From contig JARGNG010000001.1 of assembly GCA_029213265.1 (NCBI GenBank), positions 251,665 through 315,664 of the forward strand: a DNA stretch of 64,000 nucleotides, read 5' to 3'. How positions within the stretch are numbered: the stretch's first letter is position 1; each line of letters starts with the position of its first letter. The stretch is from Verrucomicrobiales bacterium (GTDB taxonomy: Bacteria > Verrucomicrobiota > Verrucomicrobiia > Verrucomicrobiales > DEV007). The translations under genes were made by a program, and so were the position numbers. The notes under the pieces were generated by a model, which worked only from the letters and a program-made list of their open reading frames with translations, made no database searches and had not been told where the DNA came from. This document shows positions 26,935-35,720 of the stretch, piece after piece.

Positions 26935-28014
26935 TCAAAAAAGCTCCCTTTGTCCAGGCATCGGTCTGCGGAAACAGGCCGTGGAAAGCGATTTCCGGGG
27001 ATTCTCCATTCCGGCGCGGCGTTTTGAGACGGTAATCCATTGCTGAATCTGGTTTGCGAGTGGCCCTGTGCCGGTCATTCGGGTGCCAAAGTCGCTTTCG
27101 TTGAGCTTTCCGCCTCTCAGATCACGGATCCGCCCGAGCACGAGTTCCTTTCGATCAGGGAAAAAACGATCGAGCCAGGAAGCAAAAATGTCCTTCACTC
27201 CGAAGGGCAGCCGAATCACCGTCCCGGAGGCGAATGTTGCCCCGTGATCGGCGGCTGCCTGCATGATTTCCGGAATCTCGTGATCATTCAAGCCGGGAAT
27301 GATCGGGGCGATGGAAACTCCCACAGGAATGCCGGCTTCGCTCAGCATCCGGATTGCCTCAAGACGTGCGTCCGGGCGTGATGCCCTGGGTTCCAGCTGG
27401 CCCGAAAGATCCGGATCGAGGGAGGTGAGGGAAAGGACGACAACGGAGGCATCAAAAGAGGCCAGTTCGGCCAAATGATCGATATCGCGGGTAACGAGAG
27501 CGTTTTTGGTGATAATCCCGACTGGATTTCGAGCATTGGTGAGGACCTCGAGACAGCGGCGGGTGATCTGAAGTGACTTTTCAACGGGCTGATAGCAATC
27601 GGTCACCCCGCTGCAGGCCAGGGACACCGGCTTCCAGGAAGCTTTGGCGAGTTGTTGTTCCAGAAGTTCGGGGGCCCGTTCTTTGGCAATGATTTTGGTT
27701 TCGAAGTCGAGTCCTGCGTTGTAACCCAGAAATTCGTGGTAGGGCCTCGCGTAGCAGTAGGCGCAGCCGTGTTCACAGCCTCGATACGGGTTGAGGCTGT
27801 GGGAAAATCCAATGTCCGGACTTTGATTGGTCGTGATGATAGACTGGCTGTCATCCGAAAGAATCTCCGTCTGCGGGCGGGCGGGCTCGAAATCGTCTTC
27901 TCTGGCGGCGATTTCCTCCCAGGCACCATCGCCTGTCTCCGTCGAGAATTTTTCGAAACGATTCGGCGGTGAGTCGGTTGTCCCCCGTCCCCGGGGGGAA
28001 ATATGAAACGGCAT
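26935..28014 (-). CDS. PA0069-family radical SAM protein
   Basis: 359 residues. The [4Fe-4S] motif is RGCEHGCAYCYARPYHE (C-x3-C-x2-C, about residue 80), in a radical-SAM barrel continuing with ACSGVTDCYQPVEKSLQITRRCLEVL, VGIITKNALVTRD and SIAPIIPGLNDHEIP. This layout is that of the PA0069/SplB-like family, whose substrate is unknown for most members. The first 60 residues are polar and variable. Single gene; the 175-bp upstream gap holds one copy of the CTGCGAGCG repeat. Confidence 0.88.
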   Translation of the reverse strand: MPFHISPRGRGTTDSPPNRFEKFSTETGDGAWEEIAAREDDFEPARPQTEILSDDSQSIITTNQSPDIGFSHSLNPYRGCEHGCAYCYARPYHEFLGYNAGLDFETKIIAKERAPELLEQQLAKASWKPVSLACSGVTDCYQPVEKSLQITRRCLEVLTNARNPVGIITKNALVTRDIDHLAELASFDASVVVLSLTSLDPDLSGQLEPRASRPDARLEAIRMLSEAGIPVGVSIAPIIPGLNDHEIPEIMQAAADHGATFASGTVIRLPFGVKDIFASWLDRFFPDRKELVLGRIRDLRGGKLNESDFGTRMTGTGPLANQIQQWITVSKRRAGMENPRKSLSTACFRRPMPGQRELF

Positions 28015-28124
28015 AATGTGTTATTATGAACACTTGTCGGGATCTGTCAATCGACGCGACCGATTCTCTGCGGCTGAGAAGGGAAAGCATGGTCCACCTC
28101 TTCGGATTGGGGCAAAAGAAGTCC

Positions 28125-28145
28125 CTGCGAGCGTGAGCGAGACAG
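28125..28145 (+). repeat. Dispersed CTGCGAGCG repeat, copy 1
   Basis: CTGCGAGCGTGAGCGAG followed by ACAG. It lies between the radical SAM start and the hybrid kinase stop. Differs from copies at 50988, 59067 and 59165 by one base near its end. Confidence 0.7.
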
Positions 28146-28189
28146 GTGTATATGAATTGCGAAAGCCGACCGGGGATCGCCTCGTTACC

Positions 28190-31100
28190 TTATTTCCCCC
28201 GCACCTGGAGCTTCGCATTGATATTGGAAACGAGATCGCTGGCGGCGTGCCGGCCCTTTTTTAATACGGTTGTGACTCGATCATGCAGGTATTCCTGCTC
28301 TGCCTCCGACGGATCTTTTCCGGATAGAACGATCACAGGAATAGTTTTGAGCTGGTCATCCTGTTCCAGATGATGGAGAAATTCAAATCCGTCCATGGCC
28401 GGCATCAGGAGGTCGAGAATGATCGCGGCAGGGCGCGTTTTCGAAAGCATTTCCAGAGCTTCGGCGCCATCATGCGCAATGATCGTTTGCCAGCCGGCCT
28501 CTTCGAGGATTCGGCTCATCGCCTCGAGAGAATCCGCATCGTCGTCTACCAGGAGAAGATTGCGCTGAGGGAATTGTCCGGTGGCGCGAAGGATGACGCG
28601 GCTGAGTCGGTCTACGTCGATGGGTTTCACTAGGTAGTCCTCCACATCGAGGGCGAGCCCCTGCTCCTGCTCGGCCATAACCGATACCATGACGACTGGA
28701 ATCGATTGAGTTCTCTCGGAGTCTTTGAGTTCGCGAAGGACCTCCCAGCCATCTTTGCCGCCGGGCATCACCACATCCAGCGTAATGGCATCAGGCAGAT
28801 GCTGGCTTGCCATTTCCAGCCCCTGGTTACCGTCTTCCGCAACCATGACTTGATAGCCCTCGGATTCCAGCATGCGACGGAGTAACTCTCGGACTTTCAG
28901 ATCGTCATCGATCACCAGAATCGTAGCGTCGCGGGGCTCGATCAGGGAATCTTCCTCCGCGGAATCGAAATTTTTCACAGGAAGCATTTCATCCTGGGTT
29001 GCCTCGTAGTGTTCGGAAGTCGGAATGAGCGGAAGGAACACACTGAAGTGGGTTCCTTTCTCCAACTCGCTGACAAAACCGATTCGTCCGCCCAGTTGTC
29101 CGACCAGTTCTTTGCAAATGGAAAGGCCGAGCCCACTTCCGCCGGGATTGTCTTTCTTGTTCGAAACAAAGGGGATAAAGGCCTTCGACTGTTCCTCCGG
29201 GCTCATCCCGCGACCTGTATCGGTCACCGTAAATTCAACCCAGGGGGTGTTGTCGATCTCCCGGGTTCTGGCCTCCAGGGTGACAGATCCCTCTTTCGTG
29301 AATTTGCAGGCATTGCCGATCAGATTTCCGAGGACCTGTCGGACACGTCGATCATCGGCGACGAGCGTTGGCAAACTTTCATCGTGGCTGGTTTCGAAAG
29401 TGACCTCTTTGCCATCGAGGGATGGGTGGAAAGCCTCAGCCAGATCATCGAGAAGTCCCGGGATCGAAATCTCATTCTTGGTCAGCGTTTCCGCGCCCAT
29501 GATGATTTTCTGATATTCGAGAATGTCGTTTACGAGGTTTAATTCCCTGGCAGCATGGGCGTGAATTCGCTCGACGTCGTTCTTCTGGCCGTCATCGAGG
29601 TCGGAAAGTTTGAGAGCTTCTACCTGGAGAAAAATAGCGTTGAGCGGCTGACGCAGATCGTGGCTGACCTTTGCAACGAAGGCGTCTTTCTCGTGGCTCA
29701 GGCTCATGAGCTTGTCGTTCGCCTTTTCCAGGTCGGTGTTGGCCCGGCGCAGTTCGCGAGTCCGGTCGCTCACTCGCTGTTCAAGCTGTTCGTGAAAGGC
29801 GACCAGTTCCTCAAAAAGCCGTTTCGAGGCCCGGGCGATATCCCCGACTTCGTCCCGGCGTTTGATGTCGAGTCGGCGGGCAAGACCGGCAACCTGCGTA
29901 TAGAGGTTTTCGGGGTGTGTCTCTGTGATCGTCTGCGCCGTTTTCGTCATTTCCTTGAGCGGACGGATGAAGTGCATCGCAAAGAGAAAGCCGATGATTC
30001 CGAAAACGCCTGCGACGAGGAAAGCGACATTCTGCACCGAAAGCATTTCGTATTCGATTGACGATGCGAGTTCGTCGTCGAGAACCGCGTAGTGCAGCAA
30101 ATACTCCCGGGCATTCTCGCCATTTCCGATCGTAAGTTTGACCGCCCAGGAGTGAATTTCGTCGCACTCGACCACATTCCGCCAATCGATCGTTTCAAAG
30201 CTGTCCGCGAAATTGTGCTCCAACGCGCTGGTTACAATCGCCCGAAGTTGCGCCAGGTCCTCGCGGGATCGGGCCAGCATTCGGACTTCTTTCACCCCGG
30301 CTTGCAGGCCGCCGACTCGGCCGATGGGATCAATCTCGATCTGGAGATGCTGAAGGAAGTCATCCATCTCCTCATCGCTCTTATTTTCAAAAGCCAGCCG
30401 AAGCCGGGCGTTGGGAATGCCTTCCTGAAAATAGTAGTTTCCCGCCAACTTCACATACTCCGCCCGGGAGAGCCGGTCGACCTTGGGATGTGCGATTTCC
30501 TCTTCCGTTGTTTCGGTCTCCTCTTCACGCTCCTTCAAGGCCTTGAGAAAATCGGGATGTTTGGAGAGAGAAAGAAAGACGCTGTCGTTTCCCCGCTCCA
30601 GCGGATCCGCTTCGTCATGTCGAACGAGCTGTGCGCCTTCGCTGTTTTCTAGTACGAAAAGATGTCTCGGGGACGGCTCGTCGTGAAGCGTCATCCCGAT
30701 GCGGATGTAGGTGGGTTTGACCCCTGCCTTTTGGCCAAACTGATCGAGAGGTGCCACGGCCCAAATCATCGGTTCGAACCGCGCAACTTCTTCGCGACCG
30801 GGAATGTTCGTGCGCACAACGTGGAGGCGCTGAATTGGCGAAAGATGAAGTCTCGCCCCGGCCCGTTCGTCTGATCCCGGAAACCAGAGATCCTCCTCCT
30901 TGAATTTGCCTTTCTCGGCGATCAAAGTGGTCTTCTTCTCTCCGTCCTCAAATGTGACTAGGTCGACTCTCAGGTGTTCATCCCAGTTCCTGCGACAAAG
31001 GCCGCGCGCCATCGAGAGCAACTCTTCGCGGGGTTTTTCTTCGGAGACATCCTCCTGAAAGGTCGGGCTGAAGGCAACATTGATGAGGTCTTCCCGAAGA

Positions 31101-31285
31101 CCCTCGATTTGATCCATTAACACCCAGCCGCGCAACGACGCTTCATCACCAAGGTCGACGAGTTCATGTTCGCGCAGGACCGCTGTGGCACGGTAGGTCA
31201 GCACCTTGGCCACGAGAAGGGCGGAGGCGGCGGTCGCCAGTATGATCAATAGCGCGACTTTTCCCCGGATTCCAAAATACATCAA
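28190..31285 (-). CDS. Hybrid sensor histidine kinase with two receiver domains
   Basis: 1031 residues. Membrane helix (8-28), a large periplasmic sensor region (30-415) of no known class, second helix (about 419-440), HAMP linker (440-495), coiled coil (495-535), HisKA with KVSHDLRQPLNAIFLQ (phospho-His about 542), HATPase with N box NLIGNACKF (about 657) and GSGLGLSI (about 717). Receiver 1 (790-905) has acceptor Asp in TLDVVMPGGKDG; receiver 2 (908-1025) in ILDLLMPAMDG. No DNA-binding output, so the signal must pass to another protein; the stand-alone receivers or the H-box protein in the first 8 kb are possible partners, which is inference only. Confidence 0.93.
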   Translation of the reverse strand: MMYFGIRGKVALLIILATAASALLVAKVLTYRATAVLREHELVDLGDEASLRGWVLMDQIEGLREDLINVAFSPTFQEDVSEEKPREELLSMARGLCRRNWDEHLRVDLVTFEDGEKKTTLIAEKGKFKEEDLWFPGSDERAGARLHLSPIQRLHVVRTNIPGREEVARFEPMIWAVAPLDQFGQKAGVKPTYIRIGMTLHDEPSPRHLFVLENSEGAQLVRHDEADPLERGNDSVFLSLSKHPDFLKALKEREEETETTEEEIAHPKVDRLSRAEYVKLAGNYYFQEGIPNARLRLAFENKSDEEMDDFLQHLQIEIDPIGRVGGLQAGVKEVRMLARSREDLAQLRAIVTSALEHNFADSFETIDWRNVVECDEIHSWAVKLTIGNGENAREYLLHYAVLDDELASSIEYEMLSVQNVAFLVAGVFGIIGFLFAMHFIRPLKEMTKTAQTITETHPENLYTQVAGLARRLDIKRRDEVGDIARASKRLFEELVAFHEQLEQRVSDRTRELRRANTDLEKANDKLMSLSHEKDAFVAKVSHDLRQPLNAIFLQVEALKLSDLDDGQKNDVERIHAHAARELNLVNDILEYQKIIMGAETLTKNEISIPGLLDDLAEAFHPSLDGKEVTFETSHDESLPTLVADDRRVRQVLGNLIGNACKFTKEGSVTLEARTREIDNTPWVEFTVTDTGRGMSPEEQSKAFIPFVSNKKDNPGGSGLGLSICKELVGQLGGRIGFVSELEKGTHFSVFLPLIPTSEHYEATQDEMLPVKNFDSAEEDSLIEPRDATILVIDDDLKVRELLRRMLESEGYQVMVAEDGNQGLEMASQHLPDAITLDVVMPGGKDGWEVLRELKDSERTQSIPVVMVSVMAEQEQGLALDVEDYLVKPIDVDRLSRVILRATGQFPQRNLLLVDDDADSLEAMSRILEEAGWQTIIAHDGAEALEMLSKTRPAAIILDLLMPAMDGFEFLHHLEQDDQLKTIPVIVLSGKDPSEAEQEYLHDRVTTVLKKGRHAASDLVSNINAKLQVRGK

Positions 31286-31394
31286 TGAAGTGAAGGTGAG
31301 ACGAAGTCAGTCTCTCACTGATTCAGATAATTCGAAAGCGCAAAGGAACGGCGGGGAACATGCTGCAACTCTGAGGTTCCCGGCGAACTTGCAG

Positions 31395-31886
31395 CTATTT
31401 GGCAGCAACGGATGCCAGCGGCCTTCCGGTTTTCAGTTTCACGCCGAAAAAGTCCCGGAAAACCCTCTTAAAAACAGGTCTTTTGAATTTGGGAACTCCG
31501 TTCAAATCAAATTCTTCGGGATAGATCCACTTGTAATCGGAAAACTCGCGGACATGGGCATCGAGGCGGATGCCGTTTTTCTTTCCGTGGTAGTCACAAA
31601 GAAAATAGGTCTGCACCTGCCCGCAATACTGTCCCTTCTTGAGACGGCCTCCGGGGAACTTGTAGCGATAGTCCGTGCGGCAGGCAATGAGGTCGTATTT
31701 GTCCTGCGAAACTCCGATTTCCTCTTCGACTTCACGGTAAAGGGCAGTGATGAGGTCCTCCCCTTTGTCGACACCGCCTTGAGGAAACTGCCAGCTTCCT
31801 TTGTGTTGAAGGCGCTCGGCGACAAGAATCTTTCCACTCTTCGGCTTTCGCAAAATGGCGGCAACGTTGGGTCGATAGGTGGCCAT
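31395..31886 (-). CDS. rppH: RNA pyrophosphohydrolase-like Nudix hydrolase
   Basis: 163 residues. Nudix box GGVDKGEDLITALYREVEEE IG is complete (about 38-60 by eye), and the flanking segments MATYRPNVAAILRKPKSGKILVAER and GSWQFPQGG match RppH, which removes pyrophosphate from mRNA 5' ends before decay. I start at MATYRPNV (31886) because the family begins there; the frame is open back to 32087, but that part is polar, antisense to the next gene and unlike any leader. It ends 109 bp upstream of the hybrid kinase start on the same strand. Confidence 0.88.
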   Translation of the reverse strand: MATYRPNVAAILRKPKSGKILVAERLQHKGSWQFPQGGVDKGEDLITALYREVEEEIGVSQDKYDLIACRTDYRYKFPGGRLKKGQYCGQVQTYFLCDYHGKKNGIRLDAHVREFSDYKWIYPEEFDLNGVPKFKRPVFKRVFRDFFGVKLKTGRPLASVAAK

Positions 31887-31970
31887 GAATAGAGGAACGG
31901 TCGTAGAGCTGCGCGAATTCAATTGCGAACCCGTTTTACAAGACGCCCGCAATTTGGGAAGATAACCCGC

Positions 31971-32546
31971 GTGAAGATTTCGCAACGCAAAAGGTTTCAT
32001 CGATTTCGACAGCGTGGGAGCGCCCGAATCATTGTCATTTCCTCTGTCGCCGCCGTCCTGCTCCTTGTTGGATTGGTCGCCTGGCAATCCCGTCCCTCCC
32101 GCATGGTCGAGAAAAAGCAGGCTTCGTTGATTGAGGGGATCGAGCGCCGCAGTCCGGCCCGGATCGAGCGTCTCGTCGCGGAAGAGTATTCCGATGACTG
32201 GGGTTTCAGCCGGGAGGACGCCGTCGAAGCGGTCGTCGATGTTGGAAGTCAGTTTCTGGTGCTCGTCGTCACGGAAGAGGACAAAGCCACTGTTCTCGGC
32301 GAAGGCGAAGCGAAGGTGTCCGCGAAGTTGATTTTCGGCGGGAAGCCGGTTGGTCCGGCCGCCAACGAAGTGATGCGTCGACTCAACGGCCTGAAGGAGC
32401 CATTCGTATTTACCTGGAAAAAAGAGAGCTTTCTACCTGCCAGTTGGCGGCTTGTCCAAATGGAAAATGCTTCGTTGCCGGACGATCTCTGGGGTTACGA
32501 GCCGGGGGATATTCGCCGGGCGATGCAGGGAGATGGCGATTTTTGA
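31971..32546 (+). CDS. Membrane-anchored NTF2-like hypothetical protein
   Basis: About 191 residues from GTG 31971, which has GGGAAG at good spacing; the frame is open from 31923. A basic N-terminus, one membrane helix (about 20-38, IIVISSVAAVLLLVGLVAW), and a domain starting ASLIEGIERRSPARIERLVAEEYSDDWGF and ending FTWKKESFLPASWRLVQMEN, a pattern typical of NTF2/SnoaL-like cone folds. Ligand unknown. Divergent from rppH. Followed after 12 bp by the RidA-repeat gene, probably one operon. Confidence 0.7.
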   Translation: MKISQRKRFHRFRQRGSARIIVISSVAAVLLLVGLVAWQSRPSRMVEKKQASLIEGIERRSPARIERLVAEEYSDDWGFSREDAVEAVVDVGSQFLVLVVTEEDKATVLGEGEAKVSAKLIFGGKPVGPAANEVMRRLNGLKEPFVFTWKKESFLPASWRLVQMENASLPDDLWGYEPGDIRRAMQGDGDF

Positions 32547-32558
32547 AGAAGTGAAAAA

Positions 32559-33659
32559 ATGAACGCTCGATGGATTCTCCTTTGCCTGATCCTGTTGACT
32601 ATCGGATCAGCCGATGCGGAACCGCTGGCCAAAAAGGCGGGCCGCGGTGCCCTCGTTTTTACCGAACAGATTCTTCCGACGGATGACTCCGGTGCCATCG
32701 TCTCGCCGGGAAGTGCGACCGGGCAGATGGCGCATCTCGTTTCGAAAGTCAGCCTTCTTCTCGAAGAAAACGGTTCCGGATGGGAGGAGTCGGTTCGATT
32801 GCATTTCTACGTGGCGTCCCCCGAAGTGGAGACGGAGGTGCGCAGGCTCACGGGCACGATGTTTCCCAATGTGCCGGCGACCTGGGTGATTACTCCGCTT
32901 TCCCATGCGGCCGCGCTGGTTGCTTTGGATGTAGTTGCGACAACGACTTCCCAAAGCGCGGGCAGGGCAGGGGCCTCGATCCTTCCCCCGGGCGTTCGCT
33001 ACTTTGTTTCCGGTCAGGCGGCACGAGACAAGGATCTCGCTGTCGCAACGCGCGGGACGATGGAGCAGCTTCAGGCAACTCTGCAGCAGTATGGGCGGAC
33101 GCTCGCGGATTCAGTCCAGATCAAATCGTTCGTCCAACCCATGAGTGATGTCGCGACAGCCCGCCGTGAGATTGAATCGTTTTTTGAAGAGGGCGAAACG
33201 CCTCCCCTGGTTTTTGTGGAGTGGGAATCCACCCTTCCGATCGAAATCGAGCTGGTTGCCTTCGGTGGAAGTGCGAAAGAAAATGCGGAGCCAATCGAAT
33301 TTCTCACTCCGGAAGGAATGAAGGCTTCGCCCGTTTTCTGCCGGGTCGTAAGGACCAATGACGCCCCGCTGGTATTTGTATCCGGAATCAACGGGGATCC
33401 GGCGAAGGCTCCCGCCGATCAGGTGAAATCGATTTTTGCCGAAATGAAAACGGGGCTGGAGGAGAAAGGAAGCGATCTCCGCCATCTCGCCAAAGCGACC
33501 TACTACGTGGCGAACCCGGAAGTAAGCCGGGCCCTCAATGAATTGCGGCCCGACTACTATGATCCCGAACGACCTCCCGCGGCCTCCAAAGCAATGGTCG
33601 CCGGAGGCGGGCAGGGGAGTGCCATCACGATAGATATGATTGCGGTGGGAGGCAGGTGA
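32559..33659 (+). CDS. Exported protein with three RidA (YjgF/UK114) domains
   Basis: 366 residues. Signal peptide 1-20 (WILLCLILLTIGSADA). Three tandem RidA-type domains follow: about 22-130, 132-235, and 250-365, each with the pattern of G-x-A / V-x-S G-x-x / S-V-x-x-x-x-x-V / ARxxI or similar. Cytosolic RidA proteins deaminate reactive enamines or imines; they are trimers of single domains, so this chain may fold as an intramolecular trimer. The usual catalytic Arg is not clear in any of the three, so it may be structural or ligand-binding. Export to the periplasm is unusual for this fold. Coupled with the NTF2-like gene upstream and the MEKHLA gene 18 bp downstream. Confidence 0.8.
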   Translation: MNARWILLCLILLTIGSADAEPLAKKAGRGALVFTEQILPTDDSGAIVSPGSATGQMAHLVSKVSLLLEENGSGWEESVRLHFYVASPEVETEVRRLTGTMFPNVPATWVITPLSHAAALVALDVVATTTSQSAGRAGASILPPGVRYFVSGQAARDKDLAVATRGTMEQLQATLQQYGRTLADSVQIKSFVQPMSDVATARREIESFFEEGETPPLVFVEWESTLPIEIELVAFGGSAKENAEPIEFLTPEGMKASPVFCRVVRTNDAPLVFVSGINGDPAKAPADQVKSIFAEMKTGLEEKGSDLRHLAKATYYVANPEVSRALNELRPDYYDPERPPAASKAMVAGGGQGSAITIDMIAVGGR

Positions 33660-33677
33660 AGCAAAGGTGGCGGCTGA

Positions 33678-34145
33678 ATGGATTTCCCCGCCCCGCAAAA
33701 CCGGTTCCTTGTGGACCACGCCCGATTGCTCTTGTCGAGTTATGAGACCCTCACCGGCAGACAATTGATCTCTGCCTGCGATGAAGAGGACATGGCACGC
33801 GAGCTTTTTTACGCTCCCTTCTTTGTTGCTTCCCACAGTCTGGATTCCGATCCCGTCCTGACCTATGGAAACGAAACGGCTTTGCAGTTGTTCGAATTGC
33901 CGTGGGAAAAATTTACGGGAACGCCTTCCCGCTTTACGGCAGAGGCTCCGGAGAGAGAAGAGCGGGAACGGCTCCTCGATACCGTTGCCCGACAGGGATA
34001 CATCGATGACTACTCGGGCATTCGAATCTCCAGTAGAGGTCGTCGTTTTGAAATTCGAAACGCTACCGTCTGGAATTTGATCGATGACGTGGGAGTGAAA
34101 ATCGGGCAGGCCGCGACGTTCTCGGAGTGGGGGTTTTTGAAGTAA
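33678..34145 (+). CDS. MEKHLA-domain protein
   Basis: 155 residues. A PAS-like MEKHLA domain over nearly the whole chain: ARLLLSSYETLTGRQL, the FVASHSLDSDPVLTYGNETALQLFEL core, FTGTPSRFTAE, RQGYIDDYSGIRISSRGRRFEIRNATVWNL and a closing WGFL. The family is found in plants and bacteria; ligand and role in bacteria are unknown. It follows the RidA-repeat gene by 18 bp. The next feature is a copy of the AACAGGG hairpin. Confidence 0.85.
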   Translation: MDFPAPQNRFLVDHARLLLSSYETLTGRQLISACDEEDMARELFYAPFFVASHSLDSDPVLTYGNETALQLFELPWEKFTGTPSRFTAEAPEREERERLLDTVARQGYIDDYSGIRISSRGRRFEIRNATVWNLIDDVGVKIGQAATFSEWGFLK

Positions 34146-34148
34146 TCA

Positions 34149-34179
34149 AACAGGGGTGCGTCAGTGACCTGACCCTGTT
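34149..34179. repeat. AACAGGG hairpin repeat, copy 2
   Basis: AACAGGG and CCCTGTT form the outer stem, with GTCAGTGAC, itself nearly palindromic, inside the loop. It separates the MEKHLA gene from the convergent DUF1501 gene and could end both transcripts. Confidence 0.6.
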
Positions 34180-34199
34180 GGGCAGATTGGCGGTGGCGC

Positions 34200-35660
34200 T
34201 TACCCCAGAAGCTCTTTCACCACTCTGCGATCTTCCACCCCGGTGAGTCTCGAATCGAGACCCTGGTGCTTCACGCTGAAGCGCTCGTGGTCGATGCCGA
34301 GGTTGTGGAGGACGGTTGCATTGAAGTCATTGATGTGAACAGGGTCCTTCACAATGTTCCAGGCGTAGTCGTCCGTTTCCCCGTAGTCCATGCCGCCCTG
34401 AAAGCCACCTCCGGCGACCCAGGTGGAAAAGCAGCGGCCATGGTGATCGCGGCCGTGATTGTCTTTCGTCAGCTTGCCCTGGCTGTAAATCGTTCTGCCG
34501 AATTCGCCTCCGAACACGACCATGGTATCTTCGAGCATTCCGCGTTCTTCAAGATCGTTGACGAGAGCAGCGGCAGGTTGGTCGACGCTTTCGCAGTTGT
34601 GAGAGAGATCCTTGGGCAGGTTGCCGTGCTGATCCCAACCACGATGGAAAAGCTGAATGAAGCGGACTCCGCGCTCCGCCATCCGACGGGCGAGAATGCA
34701 GTTTGCCGCGAAGGTTCCTTTTTCCTTCGACCGGGGGCCGTATTGTTCAAAGACGCGCTCCGGCTCGCCGTCCGTATCCATCAGGTCCGGAACGGAGGAC
34801 TGCATGCGGAACGCCATCTCGTATTGAGAAATGCGGGCTTCGATTTCGGGATCCTGCACCGTTTGAAAACGCTGGCGATTCAAGTTGCCGAGTCCGTCGA
34901 GCATACTCCGCCGGAGTTCGCGATCGATGCCGTCCGGGTCATTGAGGTAGAGAACGGCATCCTTGCCGCTGCGAAACTGAACGCCCTGATACTGTGAGGG
35001 GAGAAATCCACTTCCCCAGAGACGGGCATAGAGAGCCTGCCCCGGCTTTTTCCCGACCGAAATCATCGTGACGTAGGCCGGGAGGTTGTCACTCAGGGAG
35101 CCGAGTCCGTAGGCCAGCCAGGCGCCCATGCTGGGGTGTCCGAATTGCTGGGTGCCGGTGTTGATGTAGGTGATCGCCGGATCGTGATTGATCGCCTCGG
35201 TATTCATCGTCCGGATGATTGAGATCTTGTCGGCGATCGAAGCAGTGTGGGGAAGGATGTCCGTGTTCATCCAGGTACCCCGTTCGCCGACACGCTCGAA
35301 ATTGAACATCGGAGCGACGCAGGTGAACTCCTTCTGACCGCTTGTCATTCCGGTGATTCGCTGCCCGCCGCGAATGGAATCCGGCAGTTCGGTTCCGTGC
35401 AGCTCTTTCATCTTCGGCTTGTAGTCGAAGAGGTCAATGTGGGACGGGCCCCCGGCCATGAACAGGTAGATGACCCGTTTCGCCTTCGGCGCAAAATGGG
35501 GAAGATCCGGGATCGGTATGCCGCCGGCAGCGTTTGCTGATCGGGGCAGGCCGAGGCTGGAAAGGGCAGCTCCGCCAAGAAGGCTGCAGGAACGGCCGAG
35601 AAAATTTCGGCGGCTTTCTTGCGTTTGCCAACGTTCGAGTTGCGGGTGGATTTCGTTCAT
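34200..35660 (-). CDS. DUF1501 protein with Tat signal
   Basis: 486 residues. Twin-arginine signal [15 protein letters not shown] (about 17-31). DUF1501 (sulfatase-like fold) over the rest: [37 protein letters not shown] region, [51 protein letters not shown] and [15 protein letters not shown]. The family is near-universal in Planctomycetes and Verrucomicrobia and is almost always paired with a DUF1549/DUF1553 gene, as here (60 bp upstream on the same strand). Together they are thought to act on sulfated or complex polysaccharides, but no reaction is proven. Confidence 0.93.
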   Translation of the reverse strand: MNEIHPQLERWQTQESRRNFLGRSCSLLGGAALSSLGLPRSANAAGGIPIPDLPHFAPKAKRVIYLFMAGGPSHIDLFDYKPKMKELHGTELPDSIRGGQRITGMTSGQKEFTCVAPMFNFERVGERGTWMNTDILPHTASIADKISIIRTMNTEAINHDPAITYINTGTQQFGHPSMGAWLAYGLGSLSDNLPAYVTMISVGKKPGQALYARLWGSGFLPSQYQGVQFRSGKDAVLYLNDPDGIDRELRRSMLDGLGNLNRQRFQTVQDPEIEARISQYEMAFRMQSSVPDLMDTDGEPERVFEQYGPRSKEKGTFAANCILARRMAERGVRFIQLFHRGWDQHGNLPKDLSHNCESVDQPAAALVNDLEERGMLEDTMVVFGGEFGRTIYSQGKLTKDNHGRDHHGRCFSTWVAGGGFQGGMDYGETDDYAWNIVKDPVHINDFNATVLHNLGIDHERFSVKHQGLDSRLTGVEDRRVVKELLG

Positions 35661-35720
35661 GGGTTAACCGGGTGTAAAGATTGCCTTTTCGGGTGAAGGG
35701 AAATGTTCTTTCGTTGGCCG

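Noticed and set aside
31308..31345. Possible hairpin GTGAGA/TCTCAC between rppH and the hybrid kinase.
   Set aside because: Only six pairs and no T run on either strand, too weak to call a terminator.
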